From: Stachybotrys elegans | Lineage: Eukaryota; Ascomycota; Sordariomycetes; Hypocreales; Stachybotryaceae | DNA length: 64,000 bases | Direction of reading: 5' to 3' | NCBI GenBank assembly: GCA_020746835.1 | Contig: JAGPNK010000002.1 | Coordinates: forward strand, 2,046,001-2,110,000 | Shown: positions 20,952-32,637 of the stretch, one piece after another | Numbering within the stretch: the stretch's first letter is position 1 | Layout: every line of letters starts with the position of its first letter | Program-made: the position numbers and the translations under genes | Notes under the pieces: model-generated | The model's database searches: none | Told to the model about the DNA's origin: nothing | What the model saw: only the letters and a program-made list of their open reading frames with translations

Positions 20952-22950
20952 ATGGCCCCGAGCAAAGAGACTGACGAGAACGGCGTAGCTGGTTCCCCCG
21001 AGCGAACCCAGCGGGAGGCTTCCATCAGCACAACACACGAAGAGAGGGATGCATACCGCAATGACATCCTGCGCTCCATGTCGCACGTGTCCGGGCACGA
21101 CACGCTGCAACCCGCCGAGGAGGACCCGTACTACGAGGCCGGTGATGAGATCTACGAGAAGCTGTCGGCGCGGCGCAAGAGCATCGTCGTAGCCATCCTG
21201 TCCTTCTGCGCCTTCCTCTCTCCGACGTCGAGCACGAGCGTGCTGTCGGCAACGCCCGAGGTCGCGGCCGAGTACAGGACCACGGGCTCCATCGTCAACG
21301 TTAGCAATGCCGGCTACATGGTCTTCATGGGTCTCTCGCCCATTGTGTGGGGACCCGTGTCGCAGGTCTTTGGCAGACGACCTGTAAGTGCCGAGTGAAT
21401 CAGACTCCTGCTGTTCATATATCTAGAGAAGGATCTCCTAGGCGAGGCGGGGAAGCAAGGAACACTCCATACTAAGAATCGCAGGTGGCAATGGGAACTG
21501 CGGTGGCCTTCTTCCTGCTAAGTGTGGCGACAGCCCTGGCACCCAACCTGGCTTCGTTCTTTGTGTTCCGGGCATTATCTGCCTTTGAAGGCACAGCTTT
21601 TATCCTTATTGGATCGACTTGTATTGGGTACGTCACAACGTGAGAGGGAGAGAGATGAAGTAGGAGATGATCGTTGAAGAGCAGGATGCCGCCCTCAGAC
21701 GAATCCATGTTTCCGATTCTTCAGGTTCTCTCGGAGGAGTAGCTCTCCCCTGTACACAATATATCTCGGTTTGGTGTTCCGAGACCGAGGATAGCAAGAC
21801 GATGACGACGACTGACCAAAGCCACAGCGACATCTATCGTCCCACGGAGAGAGGGACTGCCATCGGATGGTTCATGTCGGGGACGCTTATCGGGCCTGCC
21901 CTGGGACCTTTCCTGGGCGGCATCATCGTAACGTATTCCTCGTGGCGGTCCATCTTCTGGCTGCAGACTGCGCTGGCAGGCGTGGCGCTGCTGGGCATAT
22001 TCTTCCTGGTGCCCGAGACGGCGCACCGCAAGAAGATTGAGGACTTGGAGCACCTATCCAAGGTGGAAAAGGCCAAGGAGATTGCCAGGCTGGTGAACCC
22101 CATCCGCGTGCTGGCGTGGTTCAGGTACCCGAACCTGATCCTCGTGGCGGCGGGCAGCTCGGCCCTGGTGTGGAACATGTACAGCCTCCTCACGCCGATC
22201 CGATACGTGCTGAACCCGCGGTTCCAGCTCGAGACGCCGATGCTGTCTGGGCTGTTCTACCTCGCGCCGGGCTGCGGGTATATACTTGGCACGTTCCTGG
22301 GCGGACGATGGGCTGACATGACGGTGAAGCGGTGGATTAAGAAGCGCGGTGGCGTTAGGATACCCGAGGACCGGCTACGGTCTACCTTGCCGTTTCTTGG
22401 GATCCTGATTCCCGGCTGCATCCTCGTCTACGGCTGGGCGGTGGACATGGAGGTCGGGAGTATCCCCGTGCCCGTGATTGCCATGTTCCTGCAGGGAGTC
22501 GGCCAGCTGTTCTGCTTCCCGTCGCTCAACACGTACTGCCTGGACGTGATGCCCGGGCTGGGCGCCGAGGTGACGGCAGCCAACTTCTTTGTGCGGTACC
22601 TGGCCGGGTGCCTGGGCACGGCGGTGGTGCTGCCGGCCATCCAGGGCATAGGCGTGGGATGGTTCTCGACCATCTCGACGATGCTGCTGGTGGCTGGTGC
22701 CGTAGCGGTAGCGGCATCGATACGCTGGGGCAAGGAATGGAGAGAGGGCATCGATGCGAAGCGGCAGGCGGAGCACGTTGCGAGACAGAGGAAGCACCGG
22801 CAGGCGCAGCTACAGAGGGCGGAGAACACGAGGGAGATGGACCAGGAGGCGGGAGTGGTTGCCATAGATCAGGAGCAGGAGAAGAGAATGGGCGGCGTGG
22901 ACGTGGGTGGAACGCAGGAAGCTGACAGGACAAGACGGGGTGAGGTGTAA
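20952..22950 (+). CDS. MFS transporter, DHA1-type drug:H+ antiporter
   Basis: Join 20952-21383, 21485-21627 and 21828-22950 gives 565 residues. After a hydrophilic N-terminus the first membrane span starts near IVVAILSFCAFLSP. The A-motif-like loop GPVSQVFGRRP is cut by intron 1. Intron 2 falls in ..GSTCIG|DIYRPTERGTAIGW, after which come GTLIGPALGPFLGGI and SWRSIFW, the DHA1 motif-C region and the following loop. Around 12 spans are expected. The C-terminal tail (about 70 residues) is charged and rich in Arg, Gln and Glu. Family members export drugs, polyamines, acids or dityrosine precursors; the substrate cannot be told from sequence. Intron 2 is 200 nt, longer than its neighbours, and contains stops in all useful frames. 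There are no biosynthetic genes beside it. Confidence 0.92.
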
Positions 22951-25900
22951 GTGGGCAGACAGTTTGGTAGCCGGAAAAGGAGGGACGGCATAAGCTTTTT
23001 CGACAAAAAGACATGCGAGATATGTGACGCAGAGGATACAAGCAAAACTATCGAATCATCCGTCAGTCATCTGTCTGGGAGACGACCGAGGGAGCTCGCT
23101 TCCAGTTGGGACACACGGGAGCCAAGACGGGAACGATCCAGACATGACGACGACAACTTGTCTTTCCAATTGCTGAGTTGCCCCTTGAGATTGGACGCTG
23201 AGAATGGGGGATTGGGGGGGGGTCTTGTAACGAGGCCAGACCCGGATAGGTATGCTATCAGGTCTATCCGTGAGAGGCGTGTCGCAGGCCACGAAATGGA
23301 GGGCGTGATATTGGCCTGTGAAGGGAGGGGAAAGGGAAAGATGTTCGAGCCACTATCGAAAGGTTCGTGTTTCAACGGGATACGGTGGATTCGACGGCGT
23401 TGCTGGCGTGTGAAACACGGTGGAGGCGGCACTTTTTGTTTCCTTCTTCTTTTCTTCTTCTTTTATTTGGCCACGGAAGATGCCATGATAGAGATCAACA
23501 AACAGTGAGTCGGACATGTCGGGGTTTTCCAAGGAACAGACAAATAACTGGGGATTGCGGGCGCCTGTATCGGAGGTTGCTTCTCGCTCCTGACGATCCG
23601 GTGATCCCTTTGTCAAGCGACGTTTCGCGTCACGGGAGCCGCTGGATCCGAGGGCACGGCAGCCTATAGGTGACGCGCCCTCTTTTTTTCTTCTTCTTCC
23701 AAATAGCATGGTGTCGCGTTGCGGGGGAGTATCATCTCGTGGTCATCATGTCTGTCCTTTGGAGATTTGCAACGGCCTTGGCGGTATTGAAAGAAAGAGG
23801 TGCCGGGGTCTCTCATTTCGCAGCCGGAGCTACGTGATATTGCAGCCCTTTTAGCATAAACACGGTGGGAATGCAGGGCCGGCTGGTGTGATGAGGATGT
23901 GCGTCATGTTGGAGATTGTGATGGACGGCGCGCCGCTCGATGCTTCACTTGACGATGGGGGAGGCCGCTAAAATGCCGTGCTAAGCAACTGCCATGCGGC
24001 TAGAATGGCATGGGATGGCATGTTGCAGCTCATTGCCGGGCAGCGACTCAGTCGCACACACGGACATGGCCCTGGTTGGGAAAGGCCGGCCTTGCCTCGT
24101 GGTGCTGCTGCATGAACAACTGGGGACCCCAAAGTCATGGACCAAAGTCATGGAACGAAACGGCCTTCTGGTTCGTGACGGCCGTGGCTGGGTGGCGGCC
24201 CCCCCGTTTCAATTCACCCGGTGACAGGCGGGTGAGTAATTAGCATGTTGGTTATATCTGTGGTAGTCTGGGTGACAGGTGTGAGTGTGAATTAATTAAG
24301 CTGGGCCGGGGAATCTTGAGAACGATCAATTGACCTGTCACATTTCACTTCTTCTACATTTTTTATTTCTTTTTTTATTCAATCTATATCCGGCAGGCGT
24401 GTTTTACAGCTGGGCAGTAATGCAGCCGTCATCGCAGCTGGCCCTCCTCCCTCTTACCTTTTGTCACTCTGATAATTTTTCTTCTTCTATGCGCTCTTTT
24501 CTGTTCTCCATCTAATTTTCTTTCTTTCTTTTTTTCCTTCTCTTTACATACATGCTTGGTGGGCTGCTGGGGTATTTGCGACTGGCTACATTTACTATGA
24601 CGACATGTCTGTCAGGCACCCCCACATCGGGGGCCAACCGTGTGGGGTTGTTCCGCCAGAAGAGAAGGAACCTGCATTTTCGGGTTGTTATTTTTGCGCC
24701 TGGTGAGTGAGGTCTGTTTCTGTCAGCGCAGCTCATAATATTCGCACCTACATATTATTTCGGCTCACTATATCGGTTCGTGTGATGCCGCAGGCCTTGC
24801 CAGCAAAGACATGAATAGATGGACGGCTGTGCATGTTTATTCCTCGCTGACGTCATTCAATTCAAACGGCTGGTCATTTTCTTTTACACCCATTGATGAG
24901 TGCCTTTATGCAGTACTAAGTAGCCGAGGTCGGCCGGTATGTACAAACAAATAAATGCCTGTCAGGCAGGGTAGGTAGGATTCAGGGACCTTCGCGCGCA
25001 GACAGTGTAGCGCCTGCCCAACAAGGGAATGGGATTTGCTCCATCCCCACCCAAATGCCATGTGCTTGGGAAATGACCATGGTGGAAACCAAGGGGCCTG
25101 TCAACTCGCTCATTCTTTCCCTCTTCTCCCTCGTATTGAAAACCTCACAATGACGGGAAGCAGCGCTGCTCTCGGCGCCTCGTCCATTACATACAACCTA
25201 CCACGACGACGTGAACGGCAAGCAAGCCCTCATCAGCACACTGCGCACAACCATGGCTCTCCTTGACCGCTTGCTCGACGACTATCATTTCCTTGACCAC
25301 GGCGCCAATCCCGCCCACGCCCCAATTTTGTGCTTGACCCAACGGGGCACGACCGCACCCAACCGGCAAGATCGTCATCGGGTCGACTTTGGTTTGTTTC
25401 AAAAGATCGCACATCCTTGCCCGCCCTTGCCATCCGCCTGCCACTGGATTGGCCCAGAGATGAGACAGGGGCCGCGTGGCTGCGTTCGCCCACACCCGGC
25501 CACCCAGAGCGCGCGCGACAAGAGGAAAAATAGGACGACAGGCAGACAGGTCACTCACACACGCTGAGGCTCTGTAGATCCCTCGCCAACAGAGGACATG
25601 ATCCTGACAATCCGCGACTCCTGGCTCGGCACCATGGTAGCAAGAGGGGAACGGCGCTGAGGGGTGTGCGTGGCCTCTGGTGAACACGCCCGTCAGGGAG
25701 ACACAAAGGCGCACACACACACGTCCACTCGCTCGCTCGCTCGCACGCACGCACACAAAGTATCGGAGGGAGACAGAGACCGGCCGGTCTCCCTCGTCCT
25801 CCTGGCCGTCCACCACCCGCTGCCGGCGCCTCTCTCCAGAATGCAAGACCCTGAAGAAGGAGCATCCATCATGGTTTGCCGCATCATACTCGTGTCACCA

Positions 25901-26655
25901 CCTCACCACCATCTAAAGTTGGGGAACGCTAAATGCCCTCGCCACCCGTTCTCAGATTTCGCTTCCATGCCGAACCGTTCAACTCGCCCATGTCATTCAT
26001 TCATTGACTACTAAACTAGGCCGATATCCCATGATATTTGCCTGTCCCTCCCCTCTGGTTCCCACTTCTTTGACTCCTGGCCCTCCCTGTAGCTTGGACT
26101 CGCGGATCCTGGTGGACTCTTGTCGCTGTTGTGCTGATCCCCATTGTCTACTATCTCTCTCTATCCACACTCTACCCTCTCTACCCTCCGACCCTCTCTA
26201 CCCTGCCACCATCGTCGTCTCTCTCCCTCCATATCATTCTCTCCATCCCTCCCTCCTCGACTTTTCTTCAAAGGATTTCTTTCTCCCATCATCCTTCTTC
26301 GGCTTCTTTCCTCTCCTCTCATAGACGAGCCACATCCTTGTTCTTCTTTTCTTTTCTTTTTCTCTTTCTACCTCCCGAATTGCATTTATACTTTCATCAT
26401 CTCATCTCTCTTGGCCAATGCGCAGGGGTTCCGTCACTCATTCATTGTTAATCTATTTCCGACTCTTGTCATAAGAGTCCATATCCGCTTTTGTTCGCTT
26501 ACCTTGGTACTCGATGCCTTACACCTCCCGCAACTACACCATCTCTTCCTTTTAACTCCTCAGGCTGGGGCCAGGCTCGACTCGGTCCTATACCCCGGTC
26601 ACACTCCCCTTCTGGCCATCTACCTCCGCCAGATGCCAGCTCGCCACTGTCTGTG
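22951..26655. other. Gene-poor intergenic region of 3.7 kb
   Basis: No supported gene. The longest ORF is a 219-codon minus-strand frame (25187-25846), which runs through CA/CTCG microsatellites and has no domain. From about 26000 the plus strand is strongly pyrimidine-rich with CTCTACCCT-type repeats, consistent with the promoter and leader of the DUF3405 gene. A 9-base G run lies at 23214-23222. Confidence 0.55.
25712..25757 (+). repeat. Compound microsatellite: (AC)n, (CTCG)n, (CGCA)n
   Basis: A short AC run, then CTCG repeats, then CGCACGCACGCACACA, all within 46 bases. It explains the Arg/Ala/Ser-rich low-complexity ORFs predicted across it. Confidence 0.85.
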
Positions 26656-29329
26656 ATGGATCGCAAGCTATCTTTCGCAAGCATGAGTAGCCGTTCCAGC
26701 TCGGCTTCCTCTAGAGCGAGGAGTCCGGCGCCTTTGTTACCATACTCCAAGAACGACACCCCCATCAAGGTCAGAACGCTTCTCGGTCACTCTCTCTACC
26801 GCAGAGTTGTGATCTGGTCCGTGGTCAGTCTCGTTGTAGTGGCATTTACTCTCTTCCACACCAGAGACGTAACAGCATACGATGTCGCTCGCCCTGCATT
26901 CGGTTCTGTACACCCATCCGCCGCGCCCAGTGCTCAGCCGTCGAGCACGGCCTTGGGAGGAAAGGCCGACGAGGAATCCAACACCTTGGTTGTAGTCGTG
27001 TCGGACGGCAAAGTGATAGCCAGGCCACCTCACACCCATGGCAAGCAGCATGAGGGGGACTTGGAATGGGAACAGCACGACATGGATATGGATCTGGACG
27101 AGTCGGGGGATGAGTCGGCCAGTGATGAAGACCAGGTCAACAACGAACCCGAGGAAGCCATGGAAGAACCCGAAGAGGAAATTAAGGAAGAATCCAAGGA
27201 GGAAGTCAAAGAAGAACCCAAAGAAGAAGTCAACGAAGAACCCAAGGAGGAATTCAAGGAGGAAGTTGCTCAAGAGAGCAAGGAAGAAGCCCCCAGCGAC
27301 GAGCTGCCACCCCATGACGACAACGCTGAGCAAGAATCCAACCCTGAGCAGAATCATCGTGATGAGATCGACGAGGAGGCTAGGAAGCAGTTTGAGGCAG
27401 ATCTTGAGTCTACGCCTTGGCTCAGGTTCAAGCAGTAAGCAGAGCCCTCCCCACTCGCCCAGCCCAATACTTACTAACTATGACAGCCTCGATGGATACT
27501 TCTTCGGACTCAAGTCTCTGGTCAAGCTTGCTGGTCACAAGCCAGAATACCCGGATCCCAGCCGTCAAGAGCCCATCAAGCCCCCGCCCACCAACAAGGA
27601 AACCCCCAAGCCTCGCCCATACAACCCTTACGACTCTTCCGACGACATCAAACCCTGCTATCTCGATGTGGACCAAAAGGTTGCCGCACCAGATATCTAC
27701 GCGTATGATGGTGTCCCCCAACACATGCCCGATCCTGCAATGGGATCGCACGAGCTACTCGGCCTTAGAAACGACGTCTGTTTTGACCGATTTGGACGCT
27801 ACGGTCCTTACGGTCTTGGCTACAACAAGCTTGAGGGCGGGACGGGAGTGGGTATTGACACAGAGGACTCTGAGAGCGATGCCGTCTGGTCCAAATCTGG
27901 TCGCATCAACTACGTTGGCATGGACTGGGGGGGCGCTCAAGAGCGTTGCTATGAGGCCAACAAGCACCGCTTCCGAGAGCTTGACCCCGAAACTCAGGAA
28001 CTCAAGCCTTCCGACACCAAGAAGGGGCGCATCGCCGTGGTGGTGCGTCTTTACACAGACTTCCGCTGGACCGAGCATGTCTTGCTGAACTTTCGCGCTC
28101 TCGTCAACGAGCTGTCGCTGAAGTCGGGTGGCGAATATGATATCCACTTCTTGATGCACGTCAAGGATCAGGACAAGCCTATTTGGGCCGACGACGCGAC
28201 CGTCCAGAGTCTGCTCGATGCCAACGTGCCGAGGGAGTTCCACAACATGGTCACTCTCTGGAGTGAGCCGCAGATGAAACTCATGTACCCGGGTACCTTT
28301 GAGGATGCCGTGTCCAATCCCAGCGGCCAAGATATCCATGGCGTGTACCGCAGTGCCCACATGCCTCTACAGGTCTTCGCCTTGAACCATCCCGAGTATG
28401 AGCATATCTGGAACTGGGAGATGGACATGCGCTACGTCGGCAGCTACTACGAGCTCTTCGATCGTGTTGCCAAGTGGGCCGAGAAGCAGCCGCGGACCTT
28501 GCTCTGGGAGCGTAACGAGCGGTACTACATCCCCTCCTACCACGGCTCATGGGAGAACTTCACCAGTGTCGTACAGGAGAACTCTAACCACTCGGGCCGC
28601 CCTGAAATCTTTGGTCCTCTCAAGTTCCCCGAGTTGAAGCCTCTCCGTCATGAACAAGGTGGAGAGAGTGTCATGCCTCCCAGCTGCATCGGCGAAGGTG
28701 ACAAGGCCGATTGCGGTGTTGGAGAGCAAGCCGATCTCATAACATTCAACCCCATCTTTGATACAGATCTGTCGGGCTGGATCTTTGGGCTAGACGCCAC
28801 GGGCTACGGCCCCTCGCCACCACGACGCTGTGCCATCATCACGGCCTCGCGTATGAGCCGTCGCCTCCTGATGGCGATGCACGAGGAGGTCTGGCGACAT
28901 CACCACAGCATGTTCTCAGAGATGTTCCCATCGAGCGTCGCACTGCACCACGGGTACAAGGCCGTGTATGCGCCACACCCTGTGTTCCTCGACCGTGCCT
29001 GGAACCCACCCTCGAGCATCGATGCTGCCTTCAACGGTGGCCGCGACCACTCGGCCTCGGGTAATGGCAGCCCATACGATCTGAAGAACGAGCACAACCA
29101 CAAGGGTACCAGCTGGTACTTCCACAGCGAGTTCGCTGGGTTGCTCTGGCGCAGATGGCTTGGCTACTCCCAGATGGACGGTCGTGGCGAATTCGGCGGC
29201 CGAGCCAATGAGGGCAGTGAACGAGGCGGCAAGGAGGAGGAGTCAGCAGTGCATGGCACCGGCCGCATGTGCCTGCGAAGTATGCTGGCGCATCCTATCA
29301 AGTTTGAGGGTCCTATGGAGAAGAACTAA
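26656..29329 (+). CDS. DUF3405 family type II membrane protein (putative glycosyltransferase)
   Basis: Join 26656-27434 and 27487-29329 gives 873 residues. The N-terminus is cytosolic and Ser/Arg-rich, with one membrane span near residues 51-67 (VVIWSVVSLVVVAFTLF), making a Golgi-type type II topology. A stalk of about 130 residues is highly acidic with an 8-residue repeat (KEEPKEEV-like). The intron (gtaagc, CTAAC branch, gacag) gives the junction FKHLDGYFFGLKSL. The large C-terminal domain holds IAVVVRLYTDFRWTEH, a VYRSAHMPLQVFALNHPEYEH block and WNWEMDMRYVGSYY, where the D-M-D/E-M-D element could be the metal/nucleotide-sugar site. DUF3405 is fungal and has no proven activity known to me. 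An in-frame ATG at 26491 would add 55 residues but is less likely. Confidence 0.88.
27163..27300 (+). repeat. Purine-rich 24-nt tandem repeat coding for an acidic stalk
   Basis: Within the DUF3405 gene the units KEESKEEV, KEEPKEEV, NEEPKEEF and KEEVAQES follow each other with an 8-codon period. The plus strand is almost entirely purine here. Such in-frame repeats often vary in copy number between strains. Confidence 0.8.
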
Positions 29330-31075
29330 TATGGCACGAACTCCGAGCCCATCATCATCACCATCACCACACACACACACACACACACACCCTTGTACCA
29401 CCCTATACCAGCTTACACCACCATCTAATGAGTATCTTTTTATCCCAAGTTGGACTCAGGACGGGAGACGGCACGCCATGCGCGGCCCTGGGGAGTTTTG
29501 GTCGGACATTCGCTTATATTTTCTCATGCTTTTTTTTTTTTTTTCCGTCGGCAGCGCCTCGACAATCACTTATACCTCTCTGTTACATCTCTGTTATGTC
29601 TTTTATCATTCTTTTTGTTCACTTCATCCGGCTCGAAATGAGCATGGGATCAGACCGCGGAAGGTCGGTTAGGGACCAGGGACAACTTGGGGGAAGTTGC
29701 ACAATGCGCCTCATCGGGCTTGGGCGTTTTTTGTTTTTCTAAGTTAGAGTAAGGGACTCACACCAAGGGAGTGGTGAGCAATGCCGCAATGGCGAACCTT
29801 TCAAAGGTCTTCGAAAGAATAGAGAAAATTCGACCTTGATTATCCAAATCGTGCAGTTATGGTGTCCTCATTCATGAATCCTGCTGTGCCTACTTACTGG
29901 TTTGCCGCCACCCAAGTGGTGCTGGCCGCCCCTTTTCTCAAGCAAATGCGATGCAAGAAGGTTTACCGTAACGAGATCCGAAAACTACGGACTGCATGAT
30001 CGCCGTCGGCTCTTGAGACGGGATTATCCGGCGTACTTCTTGAAGAGAGGGGGGGGTGCGTGATGCGGTGGTGCGCTTGTGGCAGGTACATGACTGTTAC
30101 GTGACAGCGTCGTTGCATAGTATGCGGTGTTACTGACAACGAGCGGCGTGCAACAACCCACGGCCTACGCCAGTCGTTTGTGCTGTGTTGCATGTCGTTG
30201 AGAAGCGATTGGCCATCCGAGACAAAGTATTCCTTCTTGCGCGATGGCTGTGTTGCCACCCCCCTCAACTGTTAAATATCAAAGTCACGGGAAAGGGGGC
30301 ATTTAGTAAAGGTGATAAAAAATCTTATATATAGATATATACTCTCATTGACTCATGCCAGCTTTGGATCGTTCGGCTCCCAGCACCCCCCGCCCCAACT
30401 CCCAACCCCAGGAAGCTGCCGTGACTCAAGCGGATGAGACCGACGGCGCAGGTCCATGAGTGATCCCAATCACACGTTCAAACCAGATCCAGCTCCCTTA
30501 CAACCATGCCAAATCCCAAAATAAAGCAGAGGAAAAACTATAAAATATAAAATAAACGCATAATCCTCTCCGTGCCCATCTCTTGTCCTCACCCTACCCA
30601 GACTGTCGACCGATGGACATGAAGGGGCAATAATAGGTAAAAGAAAACAAGAGGTATGAAGGGGGAAAAAAACAAAGCAGTTCAACTTCAAACGAAAATT
30701 GGAAAATTCAAATCGTTTCTAAACCAACCTCCCCGGGCCTGTTTCACTTCTCCCACGGTTCAGCTTGACTGGAAGCCGTTGGCCTGGTGAATAGAGATAA
30801 GACGAGGGAGTTGCAGTAAACAAAGCCAGAAGCCTCGCAAGTGAGGTGTTGGTAGGCTAGGTATCCAAGACAGCCACCTCGACGCCATCAACTCCATAAA
30901 CGCCGCTTCAAGAACCCCTCCCTCAAGGAGGGCATACAAGCAGAGGCGGGAGCGGGATAGAAATCCAGCAGCCTGTTTTTTGTTGATTGTTCGTTTTCTT
31001 CCGTCATTCTCCATTGCCAATTATCATCAAGGTCTTGTCTTCAAACGTCACCGGCGCCAATCTCGCCGAGACATC
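29330..31075. other. Convergent intergenic region, no gene seen
   Basis: The flanking genes converge, so both 3' UTRs lie here. It contains an (AC)11 tract and a T run near 29530-29544. ORFs of about 100 codons present are not convincing. Confidence 0.6.
29369..29390 (+). repeat. (AC)11 dinucleotide microsatellite
   Basis: Eleven uninterrupted AC units about 40 bp after the DUF3405 stop codon, so probably in its 3' UTR. Confidence 0.95.
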
Positions 31076-32637
31076 TTACTTTCTCAGGACAGCGTCGTAG
31101 ATGCTGACAAGACCAGTCACGGCGGTGCCGGTCAGGATGCCAGGGTATCCGCCGTAGACGGCGCTGTTGAGACGCTCAATGCCGATGCTGGACAAGAGGC
31201 CGCCAAAGGTCACGCCCTGGCCGTAGACGACGAAGGAGACGAGGGCCTTGGCGATGCTGAAGGTCAAGGGGTCGACGACATATTCCGAGGCAGCGGCTGA
31301 GCGTGCGCGGGTACGAGGGCCAGGTACAGTAGCTGCCTGGTTGGCGCTGAGGTTGAAGAAGTAGCCGATGAGGGTGGGGAGGACCACGCTGGTGAAAGTC
31401 CAGGTGAGGAAGGGGGCCCAGAAGCTCGCGGTAAGAACAAGGAACATGTCCGGCAAGTAGACGGGGTAGTCCGAGGTGCCAATCACCGAAACCGCGGGGA
31501 TGGTAAAGGCATAGCGGTTGGGAAGGAGCTCCTGGCGAATGAAGTACAGCTCAAACGCGTTGACGAGGAAAAGGACGCTGGTAACGGTGCTGAGAGCCTC
31601 GCGGGTGGCGTTGGAGGCCTCGGTGATGCCGCTCTCCTGGTAGATGGAGGAGACGCGCTGGCGCACGACTTGGGTAGAACGATCGACGGCGAGTGCGACA
31701 TCGGCGGGCGTGGCGGGCAGAGGGATGCGGGCGGCGACTTGGGACAGGCTGCGGGCGGGCGTGTGAACAAGAGCCGAAGAAGAGGCGCGCGAATCCTCGC
31801 TCCTGATGCGAGAGCTTTTCGTTAGTCAAACAGTGGCAGGCTGTGGTCGAGGACGACTGTTCTGTCCCGCGGGGCATCGACTTACTCGGCAGCAATCTCC
31901 TCGGCGACCTTGGTGACGCGGCGCTTGGCGACCTTGATAGCCCTCTCGGCCTCCTCCTTGACGGCAGGCTCCCTGGGTTCCCTCTTGACGGGAGAGCCGA
32001 GCGCGCGCGAACGGCTGTTGAAGTAGCCGCTCAGGTCGGGGTTCCCGGAGAAGCGAGCCGAGTTCTCGGCGAGGTATTCATCGAGGGCGACCTCGAGCTC
32101 CGTCTTCTTGAAGCTCTCGTAGCTGTGGAAGACGCGAAATGGTTAGCTGATACGGTGATGGACATGGTGGTTCAAGGCAGGGAGGGGTGGCTGTGTGTTG
32201 TTCCGCGGGGCCGGTGCCAAGGTGGGCTTGCGCGGGCGCGTCCGAGATGCGCGATGCGGTGTCGCGCATCGGGCTGCATCCGGGTGTTTCGCCCACTGCC
32301 ACGACGGTCAGGCCACCGAGCGAGAGCACGACGCGAGAGATGGGTTTCCCGCGAAGCTGTAGGATGATGAGGCAGACGCGCTGTAGCAGAGAGCGCATAG
32401 GAAATCCGGGGTGGTTTCCGCGATGTGAAGCTCAAAAGGCAGATGCACACGCGGCGCGAGGCGGCTGCAAAGGTGGGCGAGGCGCAAAAGAAAACAAGCA
32501 GCCGCAAAGGACGCGAATTGAGGAAAAGAAAGATGGGATACGTACTTTTGCAGGCCAACCTGGTCGGCAATCTCGACGAGATCGCTCTTGCGCTGGTTGC
32601 GCAGCCAGCTGTTGGTGCTTGAAGTTGCCATAGACAT
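31076..32637 (-). CDS. Multi-pass membrane protein with N-terminal SAP/HeH-like motif
   Basis: Minus-strand exons 32637-32546, 32122-31886 and 31802-31076 give 351 residues. The N-terminus SWLRNQRKSDLVEIADQVGL followed across intron 1 by NYESFKKTELEVALDEYL is a helix-extension-helix pattern like SAP, HeH or LEM-type motifs. A basic/acidic linker with VKREPREPAVKEEAERAIKVAKRRV follows. The C-terminal half has several hydrophobic segments (VTSVLFLVNAFELYFI, MFLVLTASFWAPFLTW, VVLPTLIGYFFNL, ALVSFVVYGQGVTFGG, ILTGTAVTGLVSIY). A HeH motif plus membrane spans suggests an inner-nuclear-membrane or ER protein that touches chromatin, but that is inference. I do not know a named ortholog. Intron 1 is 423 nt, unusually long for this window. 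Confidence 0.82.

Noticed and set aside
25187..25846. 219-codon minus-strand ORF with Arg/Ala/Cys-rich sequence
   Set aside because: It runs through a compound microsatellite; opposite-strand ORFs cover the same bases and there is no recognisable domain.
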